NCBI RefSeq assembly: GCF_019649055.1
Contig: NW_026570281.1
Span: forward strand, 186,001-250,000
Direction: 5' to 3'
DNA length: 64,000 nucleotides
Source: Paramacrobiotus metropolitanus
Lineage: Eukaryota; Tardigrada; Eutardigrada; Parachela; Macrobiotidae
Part shown: positions 1 to 12,040 of the stretch, one piece after another
Position numbering within the stretch: the first letter of the stretch is position 1
How the letters are laid out: every line of letters starts with the position of its first letter
The notes under the pieces: generated by a model
Databases searched by the model: none
What the model was told of the DNA's origin: nothing
The model's input: the letters and a program-made list of their open reading frames with translations, nothing else
Position numbers and translations under genes: made by a program

Positions 1-83
1 AAGGTCAAAAGAGCGTGCGAGCTGCGTCAAACAACGACCTTTAAGACCGTTGTCGAGAATACAAGCGTCTTGAAACAAGTTAC

Positions 84-3000
84 CGGCAGCCATCTTGGCT
101 TCGTTGGAGACTAAGACGGAGATAGTAATACAGCAGATGACATTGATGATGAGGGGAAAGACAAACATTATCAGTAGAGTGGCCAGCGTGTAGGCCACCT
201 CTTGCCAGGGCTCCGAGTAGGAGCCGTACGTGACACACTGGTAGAAATCCACGCAGATCGGCGCACGTTCCACACGGAAGATAAGCATCTACGAGGTGCA
301 GAAACTTGCTACTTGTATGTCATATAAAGCTGCCTAACTGCCCGATTTCAGGTAACTTGATTGGCTGATAAAGTACAGAAACAGTACCCGGTTACAAAAT
401 GTTCTGCAACTGGCAAGATGCCCCATCCTGCATTTCATTTTTACTAAAAATTTTCGAGAAAGTGCTATGATTTCACCGCTGTAAAAATCGAGAGTGGTTG
501 TTACAGACTGATTTCAATCTGGAAACAACCACTCTTGACTTTTACACGGTGTGTTATTATTTCTGACTTCATTAAAATGGTGATTTAATTATTATTTATT
601 GTCACTTCTTAGAATGATATTGTTCTACGTTTCGATACTGACTTAATTGCGTTTATTCGAAAGGCAGCTGCTTTGCCTTTGCATCGAAGGATTTCGGAAT
701 GTGTCGCAAACTGTCCCGCAGTTCTTGTCCCAAGATATTACAGTAGTCTGTGCTTTTTATCATGAGAAACGACTGAAAACTATCAAATTTATTTATGCAA
801 GATTTACCTGAGGGGTACTAAAAACGATGGCGAAGAACCACACCACTATGGAGACAGTTCGCGCTCTCTGCATGGCAATATGCGGCTGACATCGACTGAG
901 CGGATAAATGACGGTAACGCATCGTTCCACCGTCATGCCGGTCAGGATCATCGTCGAGGCGTACAAACTGCAAACGATAACGTCAGTTTTCCATTTACGT
1001 AACTGTGAGTCTGTGCATACAGTTCTGTACTTCCTGCGCATAATTGCCGGCCATTAAGCGTATCCGTGGATATTTGTGCAACCCCGGAACAGACATCGAA
1101 ATAAAAGTGAATACGTACCATCGAAAACATTTGCGTATGCAACTACGACCTAAAACTTAAACTTTGGCTTGCCGAGAATCAGCTTTCACAGTTGCTGGAA
1201 TTTTACGTAAAGCATATTCTGGTGCGTGATTACGTCAAACGTACATAGAATATTTAATTCCTATCTTTTTGAATTACAGTGCCTATGATATGTGCATTCT
1301 TAAAACCGAATAATATTCGTACTGAGGTGCTACTGCACACTGATATCAAGACGATTTGTAATGCTAAATTACCAATTGCCTATTGTCTGTACCTTCACGC
1401 TAGATAAGCGAGTCAGCCAAACAGAATCAATAATAAGAAAATTAAAACACTGCTTTGTCTTGCTTAGAGCCGGGCCGGCGAAATCCTGCCGATAGCGTGG
1501 TTAATTTACATAATTTACATATTGCTCGTGAGTCGCGTATTTGGAAGTGATAATTGACGAATAACAGTAAGTATACCGGCAGAGGTAGCAGTGAACTGGG
1601 GCCCTGTCGCCCAAAGAGTTGGGCTACAGCCTATGGAAATCCACAGTTCAGGCCCCGGGGCCTCCGCAATAATCCCAAGCTACTGATTACCGGTATACTG
1701 TATTGTACTCTGTATATCGCTGGCTAGCTTGCAATCTTGTCACTGAGCTGATGCTGAAAGTGACTGCTAACGCATCGCCCGATGTGCACACACAATGCGT
1801 CGGCCGGCCAAGAACTCCCGGTCGCACTGAAAAAACTTAACTACGCACTAGATCCTCAGTGGATCCCCTATTGATTATTCAGTTACATGACCCATTTCCG
1901 CCATATGGTTCCCCTGCATTCCTTACTCTTTCTCCATTTCCGACTGCAGCACGTGCCAAGAATTAAGGCCCGCGTCGTGTGGTTCACTGGTTGTAACACG
2001 CACTTCTGAGTACAAGCACTTCATACGCAAAACATCCATTAAATCTCGATAAAGCCGCGTTTGTAAGCAAATACTTGTACATATATAGATACAAGAAACA
2101 GCCTCGGCTTCGCCTCCGCGTTTCTTGTGGTCCATGGCCATTTTATTTGAATTTGAACGAATATTTATTAGATTAACATCTATATTTCGTCGAAACATGC
2201 TCGGTAGATACAATAGGGCAACACGAATTTTCTATGAAAATCAGTTCATGATTCTCTCAATCTTGAAAGCGTTCCCTTTGGCTGTACAAACAGATAATTT
2301 TACGATATCCCCTACTCGAAAAGAAAGCCGAAATATCAGTCTATACGGTGTGAAATTCGAAACAGTGATAGTGCACTGGATCACTAGTTCGGTGACTCGC
2401 CACTTCACTGGCTCTTTTCACTGGAAAGTGGTGTGTGCCAGTGGTGTATGTCCGGTCAGTAATGGTAGCTCGATTACTTGCTTATCAAACCGGTTCCGTT
2501 CGCCGAAGTAGTGGTAGCTCGGTCACTCGTATACACTGTACAATAATGACAGCTTGGTCGCTCGTTCACCTACCGGGCTCTCTGCACCGGACAGTAGTGG
2601 TAACTCGGTCACTCGTTCCCTAACGGTCTTTGTTCCCTTGGCAGTAGTGACAGCTCGGTCACCCGCTCACCTACCGGCTCTGTGCACGGACGGTAGTGGT
2701 AGCTTAGCCACTCGTTCCCTAACGGGCTTCCTACGCCGGTTAGTAGTGAAAGCTCGGTCACTCGTATCACCAAACGGGCTCTCTGCACCGGACCAGCAGT
2801 GGTAGCTCGGTCACTCGTTTCACCTCGGCTTCGCTTCCGCGTTTCTTGAGGTCTACGACCGGTCTGTTCGAATTTCTATTTTAATCGTTTTCATTTGTAT
2901 CTTTAGGCTCTGTCAACTGGACTGTAGTGGTAGACTGGTGGGGCTTTCTGCGCAGGGCAGTAGTGGTAGCCCGGTCACCCGCTCACCTAACGGACTTTCT

Positions 3001-5398
3001 GCACCGGACATTAGTTACAGCGCGGTCACCCGCTCACCTCCCGGGCTCTGTGCACGGACAGTATAGTGGTAGCTCAGTCACTCGTTCACCGAACGGGCTT
3101 TTTGCGCCGTACAGCAGTGATAGCCCGGTCGCCCGCTGACAGCTCGGTCACCCGCTCACCTACCGGGCTCTGTGCACGGACAGTATAGTGGTAGCTCAGT
3201 CACTCGTTCACCGAACGGGCTTTTTGCGCCGTACAGCAGTGATAGCCCGGTCGCCCGCTGACCTAACGGACTTTCTGCGACGGACATTACTGATAGCGCG
3301 GTCACCCGCTCACCTACCGGTCTCTGTGCACGGACAGTAGTGATAACTCGGTCACTCGTTCCCTAACGGGCTTTTTAAACTGAAAAGTAGTGACAGCTCG
3401 GTCACTCGCTCACCTACCGGGCGCTTTGGACCGGACAGTAGTGTTACTCATTCACTCGTTCCCTAACGGGCTTTGTACACTGGACAGTAGTGACAGCTCG
3501 GTCACCCGCTCACCTCCCGTGCTCTGTGTGTGCACGGACAGTGGTGGTAGCTCAGTCACTCGTTTACCGAACGGGCTTTTTGCGCCGGACAGCAGTGGTA
3601 GCCCGGTCACCCGCTGACCTAACGGACTTTCTGCGCCGGACGTTTGTGACAGCGCGGTCACCCGCTCACCTCCCGGGCTCTGTGCACGGACAGTGGTGGT
3701 AGCTCAGGCACTCGTTCACTGCCGGACAGCAGTGGTAGCTCGGTCACCCGCTGACCTAACGCGCTCTGTGCACGGACAGTAGTGGTAACTCGGTCACTCG
3801 TTTACTTTGTCACTCGGCATCGGACAGTAATGACAGCTCGGTCAACCGCTCACTTAGCTATCCATAGTGGGAGTTCGGTCACTCACTGGCTTATCGGGCT
3901 CTTTTAACTAGAATGTAATGGTATTTTGGTCACTCGCTGAACCAACGGGTTTGTGCACTGAACAGTGGCGGTAGTTCGGTCTATCGCTGCTCGGCCGGCA
4001 CTCGTTTAGAAATTGTCCTCGATGACAACGTTGGATATGTAGTCGTTCTTGTCGCAATAACGGTCTGCTAATTAAATTCATTCTGATATCTTAATTAGTG
4101 GAAAATACTTTCATTTTTTAACTATATATTATTTGGTTTACGTGGCAACATTGCCTGGTTAAAAATACCACGATGATAATTATTATTATAATAATTTAGT
4201 TGCATTTGGTGAAGGTAGTCAAAGCTCTTCCGCTTTGGCGCTCGAAGCGGAAGAGGTTTTAAAAGAAATGAATACTATCTGGCCGGGTTTTCGACTACGG
4301 GCTTTCAGAATATAATATCGGTTTTGGTAAGTCTTTTCTGGTTTGCCGGCTCTGGTGTATCCCATTCGTGGCAATACATATAGATCTAAATCTTGATACA
4401 TAATCATTGGTATCTTGTTAGATGCTGTATTTCCGAAAATCAAAATTTTTGTTTCAGCATTATCATCAATATCAGTTTGAATTAAAAATGTATAAGACAG
4501 GAAATAAAATAAAAGCATAGCATATTAAAAGCATATTAAGCGGCATAGCAGGTTCTAGCATATTAAATATCGTTGATGTCTCATTATGCTACAAGTGCTT
4601 TATTTGCTTTTACAAGTTTTATTCCTTTTTATCAAACCGTTCAGATTTTTTAATAAGCACTTTGCAGTTACAGGTTAAAATTTCTCTTGTATCGTACTCG
4701 TTTACCAATAATCGTAAAATCGTACTTAAGCATGGCACTGCAGGAGTTATTATCAAAGTTTTTGACAAAAATTATCATTAAGCTGTCAGGTAATTGTTAA
4801 TTCGGATTGTTTCAAGTACGTCTTCCCGATATGCACACCGCAAAACTCACCTAGGTTATAATATCACATTAGTATTTTACTCTTGCTCGCTGTTACATAT
4901 GATAGCCGTATAACTATCAATTATCATTGATCGGCAGTCTACAATACTCGTATGAAGGATTCGACAGTTTTACCCGCAATCTGCTGATTAATTATACCTG
5001 AGCATCTGCACAAACTTCATAAACCGACACAGCACCTCCCCGCCCAGCCAGGCCACCGTCACATTCCACACTCCATCCACAAGCAGACAGAACAGTGACA
5101 CCATCACATCGGCAATGGCCAGTTGCAACATCAGCGCCGACAGTCCGGACGTGCGGAAGCGGCCATGGCCAGCCAGAAAGACTATGACTAGGACGTTGCT
5201 AATAAGGCCGACAGCGCCAAGAGTTAGCAGGGCCCCGATGATATACGGCCGGGTCGCATGGTATTCGGGATCGTATGCGGCGATGAAGCGGAAGACCAGC
5301 GACCAGTTTCCGGCGCAGCGGGGGTCGTGTTTGTCGCTAAAGACCAGAGACATGTTACCAAAGAAGCGCGGCTCCATGGGGAACATGGGCAGGACCAT
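84..5398 (-). CDS. GnRH/AKH/corazonin-type GPCR (paralogue 1), 3' end outside window
   Basis: Seven-helix peptide-hormone receptor of rhodopsin class A, expected in the plasma membrane. Exons seen are 5398-4998, 967-808 and 288-84, all with GT/AG borders. Together they encode the N-terminus through TM5, and the remaining exons lie left of base 1. The N-terminus has NMS and NWS glycosylation sites. TM2 contains LAIADVMVSLFCL. The residues before TM3 (WNVTVAWLGG.VLC) match GnRH/AKH/corazonin receptors. The DRY position reads ERC (MTVERCVTVIYP). Extracellular loop 2 contains CVDFYQCVTYGSYS, and TM5 is followed by an intron in phase 1. Intron positions and phases (2, 0, 1) equal those of the second receptor at 21377-24701. 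Intron 1 is about 4.0 kb and carries a minisatellite. The exact ligand cannot be read from sequence. A more general neuropeptide receptor is the alternative. Confidence 0.85.
481..545. ncRNA. Intronic microRNA-like hairpin (candidate)
   Basis: Two arms of about 22 nt are almost perfectly complementary: the 13-base core GAGAGTGGTTGTT on the plus strand pairs with AACAACCACTCTT. Outer pairs GTAAAA/TTTTAC and inner pairs CAGA/TCTG close a loop of about 10 nt. The whole fold is about 65 nt, the size of an animal pre-miRNA. It lies in intron 2 (289-807) of the GPCR and would fold on either strand. I do not recognise the arms as a known miRNA family. The alternative is a relic of a small inverted-repeat transposon. 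Confidence 0.35.
2370..3990. repeat. Minisatellite, about 51-54-bp units, about 30 copies
   Basis: Degenerate tandem units contain in order GACAGTAGTGGTAGCTCGGT, CACTCGTTCACC, TAACGGGCT and a CTGTGCACCG-like tail. A perfect 100-bp block at 3041-3140 recurs at 3163-3262, 122 bp apart, which shows recent unequal exchange or slippage. The array lies in intron 1 of the left GPCR. It is interrupted near 2822-2920 by unrelated sequence that begins with a copy of a CCTCGGCTTCGC motif also found at about 2101. Because many units are multiples of 3, several spurious open frames run through it on both strands. Confidence 0.85.
4225..4255. repeat. Perfect short inverted repeat (11-bp stem, 9-nt loop)
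   Basis: CTCTTCCGCTT at 4225-4235 is exactly complementary to AAGCGGAAGAG at 4245-4255. It lies in GPCR intron 1, outside the minisatellite. No function is evident. Confidence 0.5.
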
Positions 5399-8227
5399 CT
5401 TTCCGTGTCTGTCTAATGGTATGCTGCTGCTGGCGTGCCGGTGCGGTGAGGACCTAACAGCGGGTGCTCATGGTGTAGTGGGCACTGCCGGGTTAGTATA
5501 TCAGCTGCAGATGGGATCGTCACGTGATACTCAACAGCGCCTATCAACCGACATGCAATCACGTATTTACGATATCAATATATGTGGTTCTAGCATAATT
5601 TTAAATGCATGACCAACGCCTATTGCACGTATCTGCACCGCTATGATGTGGACCGCTTCGAATAAACGTATGTTTAACTAGATAAGTGGATCGCGGTGAG
5701 GCAACTCCAGGATAAAAAAATAATTGTGAAATGTTTGATTTGCACTTATCTAGCAGAGGTGTGCAGAACAATAAGCAATCGATCAGACAAAACCATGAAC
5801 CCGTTCAGCAATATCGGCTTGTACAACAAGCTTCATCTCCTTTCACTAAAATCGACGGTGACTGTCCTTTCTCATTAAATTTAGTGCATATTATGCAGCC
5901 AGAAAAACGCTTCGGTTTAAATTACCCTTACTAGAGTGCTGCGCATGTATTCCTAGTGTCCTACAGGTAAACAGGACGAATCGTTCACTGCATGTAACCG
6001 GCTAAACAAAAGCAACTTCAGAATAAGCACAATATGTTATCAAGTTAAACATTCAAACATATTGGCGCCGAATGGCATCCCCTATTTCTCCGAGCACCGG
6101 AACGATAAACGATGCCGGTGCAGTTTATACCTAAAAATTAAAGGCTGCTAATTGGCGCTTGCGCCCTGTCCTGCGCATTGTCATAAACAAATCGCCAACT
6201 GCGCTCCTTTGCGCTGTACACCACGATAACTCTTCTTGCGTGCGCAGGTTGATCATTAGCACCGGAAACATAATAGCTCTAACTCACTTACGCGTCTATT
6301 TGCAGCATCCGAACAGGCAAGAGGCAACCAGAGAGCATCAGTCACCGCAAGGTCACGACAAAAACGCTTTAAGGTTACCTATCGTAACTTACTGACTGTT
6401 TTATTCCCGTTGTAACATGCAGATGGGGAAAGTGCTCCTTTAACATGCCGCGAAGGAAAATTCAAGCAGGATCTTACCGGTGGAAATCGGTATTTAACCT
6501 TGATTAATCCACCTGACCTCGACCTTCCAAGGCAGGCCGCGGGCAAAACCCAAGACGAGGGGTGGATGATGCGGCGATTTAGTAAAGACGGTTCTGTGGG
6601 CGCTGCTGCTGACCTGCTCTAGCAGAGGACTATGTAGTATGTGCAGCCGTGCGCGCCAAATATGGGCGGTTTAGGCAATGGCGATGAGCAGCGATCTCAC
6701 TAGGAAAATTGAGAAAAAGAGCGACAGAGATAATTAGTCCCGTGATCCGTCCACCGCTTCATCCTGTTCTGCCTTTAGAGTAAATGTTAAATACTGCATT
6801 TACTGCGTCACGCGCTACTAATCTTAGCCCTTGTCTGTCATTGTACCAGTTCACACTTCACACTACAGCCAGGAATAAGTCGTGCGTAAGGATTTTCGGC
6901 TAATGAAAGCATCACGCTGATAAGCTACAGCCAACGAGCGTCATTGCATTAGCCATAGAAGTATCATCACTGACCGTGAATTACACACCTGGTGTCATGT
7001 ACTAACTACAACTAAGTACAGACACCTCTCTCAGACTCCCGCAAATGCTCGCTCAGCAAACCATAAACTTGCATTCTACGGTAATAACCTTCTCATGTAC
7101 AGCTGCTTTCCAGTCCGGCGCTGATTTTCACACTATTACAAACAGTGCGACGGAAAGTCCAATGAGTTTCATAAGCAAACTTCAGCAACATAGGCATTTA
7201 AGTGGAGTATGTTTTGCATTAAAAACAGTTAAATCGGAATGCGCGCACAGTAAGAACTAAATTCTGGAAATGCTAACTAAAAGCACTAACAAATAAATGG
7301 GCAGATGAATATTAAAATAAACGCTGTTCGCAGTAACGTACTGTATGTACAAAAAACCTGACCGGTATCAAATCAGCACGCAGGCAGCACCAACAGCAGC
7401 TCCAGACTGTTGAATGGATCCCGCGCGCAAATATAGCATTATGGATTGTTTCTGTCAGCAACAAAACCAGAAAAAGACGTATTTAATTTACGCGATCTCC
7501 CGATACACTGGATTTTCATGACCGACTGCTCTCAGCCTACACTAGGCGCCTCGTTGCAATCGATTGATGTTATTCCAGGGCATCCCTATCTCTTTTTCCT
7601 GTTCATTCTGCTATCCTCTTCAATCCCTCCATTGAGATATCTCCGTCCAGCGCTGCGGGAAATGTCAGTGCCGGCTCACGCGACGGGAATAACCACGCGA
7701 CTAGCGCTCCGCAGCGCCACTCAGCCACTCATGCGGCAGAGACAAAAGGAAACGTGCTTATAGATCGCATTGCCGTTTGCACTGGCGGGCGCCCCTGCAA
7801 ACAGAACAGCCGACGTCGGATGACAAAAGACCGTTCCGTTGGATCATCAAAGATGGCGGACAAGAGGTACGTTGATCATAATGCTGGCAAATGCATGGTA
7901 TTCCGCTAAAGGTTATCGCATCCAGATGCTCCTACGTCACATATAAAGGATCGGTCTCAGCAAATAATAACAATAAGGGAAATTGTCTGAAACGCTATAA
8001 CATTACGTATTTTCTTGGTGCATTATTATCAGCCAGAAAACTACATACATATAATTACTTCCTTAAATTTAGTGGTACTCGCATGGAAATAATCGAGCAA
8101 ATAAAAATGATTCGCGAAGACCACGAAACACGCACTTAAAAAAACAAACTGAAAATGCAACAGTAGCTTGTAAAGTCTCAGATATTTAGATAACCATGCA
8201 ACAGAAATGCTTATTTATAAGTATTCA
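5399..8227. other. Intergenic region upstream of the left GPCR
   Basis: This is about 2.8 kb between the GPCR start (minus) and the stop of the GTPase-like gene (minus). Only short unrelated open frames occur, none with recognisable protein motifs or matching splice sites. It should contain the GPCR promoter, but I see no clear TATA/initiator pair. Confidence 0.6.
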
Positions 8228-9391
8228 CTAAGCAAAATCTTGCAGCGTGGCAGTGTTCATAAAGGCCAACTTGTCCTTGTGATATTTCTTTTCGTAGATA
8301 TAGATGAATCGAAACAAAGCCTCCATATTAGCTGACTTGTTCTCCATACCAACGGTAAACTGTTTGCCCAGATCTCGCATCAGCTGCTGGAAAGGTCGGA
8401 TGCCGGCATCTGATCGTTTACGGACCAGTTCGTCCAGGTTGTCGTGGTGCGTAATTGGCGTGCCAAGATGGAATTCCTTGATCTCATCGTACACCGCCAG
8501 ATTGTACACGTAATCCAAATCCTCATCCGGCTCCACGCGGCGCACTCCGCCATTGTCCACCAAGTGAATCTTTTGCCTCCCGCGTGCGAGTGGTTCGTAG
8601 TTCTTCCAGAAATCACTGGACATGATAACAATCATCGGATAGTTCACCCCCAAGACACCCAAAGAGGTCACTGGCAGATCAATTCGATCGTTGCCAAAAA
8701 TGATGAGATCCTTGGGAATGCCTTCGTAGATCATGAGCACCAGCAGTTTCATCAGCTCCTCCACTGTCCATCCTCGCAGCCCGATGGAATCGACGAACCC
8801 GTTGCCCTGGATGATTTCCACAGTCCCGTCTGTCGTCGTCCGCTTGGGCTTGTCACCTTTGTTCAGCAGCCAGAGAAAGGTGCTCTTGCCCATTCCCTTC
8901 GGACCCAGCAGCAACAGATTATCCGTCTGCTGGATCTTTAGATTTAGTCTGTTGACAAACGCCAATTTGCTTTCGCGGTCCTTGATCGGCCGTTCCAGCT
9001 GCTCAGTAATCTTCTTCACCTTATCCTCGGCATCCTTCATACTCTTGGCCAGTTCGTTGATGCGTGCTTCATAACGTTCTTGCTCCGCCTTCCGCTCGCT
9101 TTCCAGTCGCTCTTGTTCGCGCTGGAATTCGTGAAGCATGCGATCGCGTTCTGCAGCGCTGGAATTTCGCATCTCTTCCATCTTTTCCATGAAAGCCGCC
9201 TGATCGCGTTCGCGCTGCTCTTTATATTCTTGGGCTCGGCGCTCCATCGATGCTTCATGGGAGCGCATAAGTTCTCCCACGTCGATCGCCGGTGCGTCGG
9301 AACTAAACAGACCGCCCATGATCTTCGATAATGACTGCAGAGCGGTGGAAATAGCCGGGACTACTTCGACGAACTTTGTAAACTTGTCCAT
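8228..9391 (-). CDS. Intronless coiled-coil P-loop GTPase-like protein
   Basis: Single-exon protein of 387 residues if the start is the Met at 9391. An upstream in-frame Met at 9538 would add 49 residues, but a TTTCGCAG acceptor sits just before 9391, so a spliced 5' leader is likely. The N-terminal ~25 residues are hydrophobic/amphipathic (FVEVVPAISTALQSLSKIM). A long charged coiled coil (about residues 38-145, rich in E/R/K/Q) follows. Then comes a P-loop GPKGMGKST, a TTTDGT segment in the switch I position, DSIG as a DxxG switch II, and a degenerate NDRID at the NKxD place. The C-terminal 150 residues are unassigned. The motif order suggests a GTP-binding protein related to IRG/AIG1/dynamin-like folds, but I cannot name a family. 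Being intronless among intron-rich genes, it could be a retrogene or an acquired gene. Confidence 0.75.
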   Translation of the reverse strand: MDKFTKFVEVVPAISTALQSLSKIMGGLFSSDAPAIDVGELMRSHEASMERRAQEYKEQRERDQAAFMEKMEEMRNSSAAERDRMLHEFQREQERLESERKAEQERYEARINELAKSMKDAEDKVKKITEQLERPIKDRESKLAFVNRLNLKIQQTDNLLLLGPKGMGKSTFLWLLNKGDKPKRTTTDGTVEIIQGNGFVDSIGLRGWTVEELMKLLVLMIYEGIPKDLIIFGNDRIDLPVTSLGVLGVNYPMIVIMSSDFWKNYEPLARGRQKIHLVDNGGVRRVEPDEDLDYVYNLAVYDEIKEFHLGTPITHHDNLDELVRKRSDAGIRPFQQLMRDLGKQFTVGMENKSANMEALFRFIYIYEKKYHKDKLAFMNTATLQDFA

Positions 9392-11712
9392 GCTATGCTG
9401 CGAAATGCAGGGAATCTTTACAGTCACACGTCTTTGTAACAGTGTGAGCCTGTTTTGTATTATATTGTACGACTTTGTGTTTTCAACTGTAGTTTGTAGA
9501 CTATAGCAAGTTGCCAAATGCAAACAGATGATATGCACTTTTATGTCAACTTCATCTCATGCTTAATACATGTAGCGTCTTATCGGTCAGGATGATTTCT
9601 GATGACGAGTTGCCGATAAAGCGTTGAGCGCTATTTACCAGCATAGAACTATACACAGCCACCGTTCCCATTTCCTTCTCACACCCTGTTGAGCTTATCT
9701 GCATGATTATGTTATACATACAGTAGTCATGCATAATGTTGGTGCGATGCAGAAATGAATGACTCATACCGTCACATTTGATATATCATATGTATGCCCA
9801 CTTTTTTTCGTTCAAAATGATGTCGGCTTGAAACACGGTTCATTAAAGTGGCCCATCCCACGCTTGTTATCGAACTTGAACAGTCACTATACGGCACTGC
9901 TTAAATAATTGTGGCATCAACAATGCTGTCACTGTTACACATTACTTATTTATGGTTTAAGTTAAAATGCACCTGCCCTTGTAACTGGTATCAAAGCACA
10001 AACGATAGACTTCCCAATGTCGTCACGGCTTTCGGAGGAGGAGGGTTTTAAAAATTTATGACTGAAGTCCAAAGTGACACGGAAGGGGGTGGGGTCGACT
10101 ACGCTGTTGCCCATGTATAATGAACAGGGGAAAACTGGAAAAAGGAACGCGGCTTTCTTTCGTGACTCAACGTAACAAGGCGGAGGGCGTACGTACGCAA
10201 ACAGTCATTTCTACGTTACCTCCTTTGGGGATGCTCCCTAATCCAACGCGCATATGAACAGGCAAACAAGCGCAACCTTGGCACCAAAGTCTGAATACGT
10301 AATTCCATCACCTTGTTTTTGCCTTTTAAAACACTGACCACTATTTAGCATCTTTTTTCGCGTTGTACGGAAAAATGTCCATTTGGCATACTGTGCCCAG
10401 GCTGGCATTTGGCACGAGTCCCAGGCCTTACCGATCATAGCCGGATGACAGTGCGAGCTGTTTTGCCACCGTTAGCGAAACCGGAACTCAGTTCCATCAT
10501 GATTCTCAAGTATGTGCTGCGGGTTTCGGAAAAGAAAATTCGAAAAATCCAGTTGAAACACAGTTAAATTTGATTTCCCCAAAACTTTATCACTATATTT
10601 TACGTTGTAAAAAGTGGAAAATTATCTGCACGTCATTAGTCATCAACCGGTTTGCAGCGTTCACGAATTAAAATTTCTCCACTTTTAGTCAACGTAAAGA
10701 GAAACCATCAAGCGCAGTAACGGTTTCTGGACACAAAATGTGAGAAGCGTCCGTATACATATACACATTTCGCGACTCATGTACCTGTAGCTAATTTCAT
10801 CTGACTGCAATGTGTTTCTTCTGAATGTAGCATGTCAGTTAACATTTTTCAATGCGAATCAAATGCCGGTAAACAGCCGAAATTAATTATTGTACGACTG
10901 TGTTCAAGAATCAAGGCAACAATAGCGTGCGGCCTTGTACCAGCAATACCCTTACGCTGCAATTTTCTGTTTCATCACCTTTGCACCACACGAGGGCTTT
11001 TCCGCTACACAAACACTCATACCACGTTCCGACAAGGTCAAAGTGGTCATAGAAAATCAGTAAACAGAAATTGTTGATCATTACTTCTTTGTAGGGCGGT
11101 TTTGATTAGTCTTTTTTACCAGCAGCTGTTGTCTGCTGATTGTCATTTTGCGCATTCAAGACACACTGGGGAAAAGCGGCATAAAACAGTATTAAAAGTA
11201 GAAGTAAAAATGGTAAAAGTACATAAATCAACGCGTACACCTCCCGCGCAATTTCCGCGCCCTGCAGCGCCGTCATTAAGTGATCGACGAACATGAAGGC
11301 TGTCATTCCACCTTCTCAAGTCTTTGCTGATGGGCGACCCGCATAACGAGCATTATGAATATGCGCGGAATTGTTGGCGAGATTCTATTGTAGCCACACT
11401 GACACGCACAGAGAGAGAAAGATGGAAACAAAAGCCGACAAATTACGCGCGCGCATTCCAGACTGCAATTGTCATCTGTGACCGTGCTGATGTAAAAACG
11501 TGAGCCGTTATCCAATCATTTCACAGTTGGTACGTTGCACTGCGCAATAATTATCTGTCGTCGAAATAAATTTTTTATGATCATCGGATTATATTGCTCT
11601 CGTTGAATTTGCATTCTTTCTGGAGGCACACTTCTGCAGTGCTGATCCGATTATTAACGCTTTTTCATCTGCCAGTTACTGCATAACCAGGTAACGCCGC
11701 CGCTCACTCCGT
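9392..11712. other. Intergenic region between GTPase-like gene and sugar transporter
   Basis: This is about 2.3 kb. The right end is the promoter of the sugar transporter. The left end is the 5' leader and probable promoter of the minus-strand GTPase-like gene. No coding stretch with recognisable motifs is visible, and the open frames are 60-80 codons of low-complexity or random composition. Confidence 0.55.
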
Positions 11713-11746
11713 TATAAAAGTACGGAGTACAGTTGTATACTCAGTA
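11713..11746 (+). promoter_or_regulatory. TATA box and initiator of the sugar transporter
   Basis: TATAAAAG at 11713-11720 is followed 28 bp later by TCAGTA at 11741-11746, the spacing and sequence of an arthropod-type TATA plus Inr core promoter. Transcription would start about 300 nt before the transporter ATG. A short upstream ORF begins in the CACATGTTT context near 11927. Confidence 0.5.
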
Positions 11747-12040
11747 CTTACTCCCTGCAGTTCCGTTATTACGCGTACAGTTGGTACAGTGAAATTATCA
11801 ATTATTTTATATCATTAACAAAAGCTGATTTGTTTAGTAACCTGTAATAATCAAAAACACTGGACCTAAGAAAGGGGATTTATTTTCTTTTTTTGCTGAA
11901 AGAGTCAGCGGATTATTATCCAGCACATGTTTAAAGGATATTAGGGCACAAGTCTGATAATTATAATATAATATACATATATAGTCATGACTGGCGTTTG
12001 TTTTTCATGGGCATTTCTGAAGAAAGGGACGTCTGTTGTA

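Noticed and set aside
2435-3702. Several overlapping open frames of 60-83 codons on both strands
   Set aside because: They are by-products of the minisatellite whose units are near multiples of 3. They have no splice context and differ between units.
2370-3990. CRISPR-like array
   Set aside because: Units are contiguous and degenerate with no unique spacers, and the DNA is a eukaryotic intron.
9389-9538. N-terminal extension of the GTPase-like protein to the Met at 9538
   Set aside because: The extra 49 residues look non-coding, and an acceptor-like TTTCGCAG lies just before the Met at 9391.
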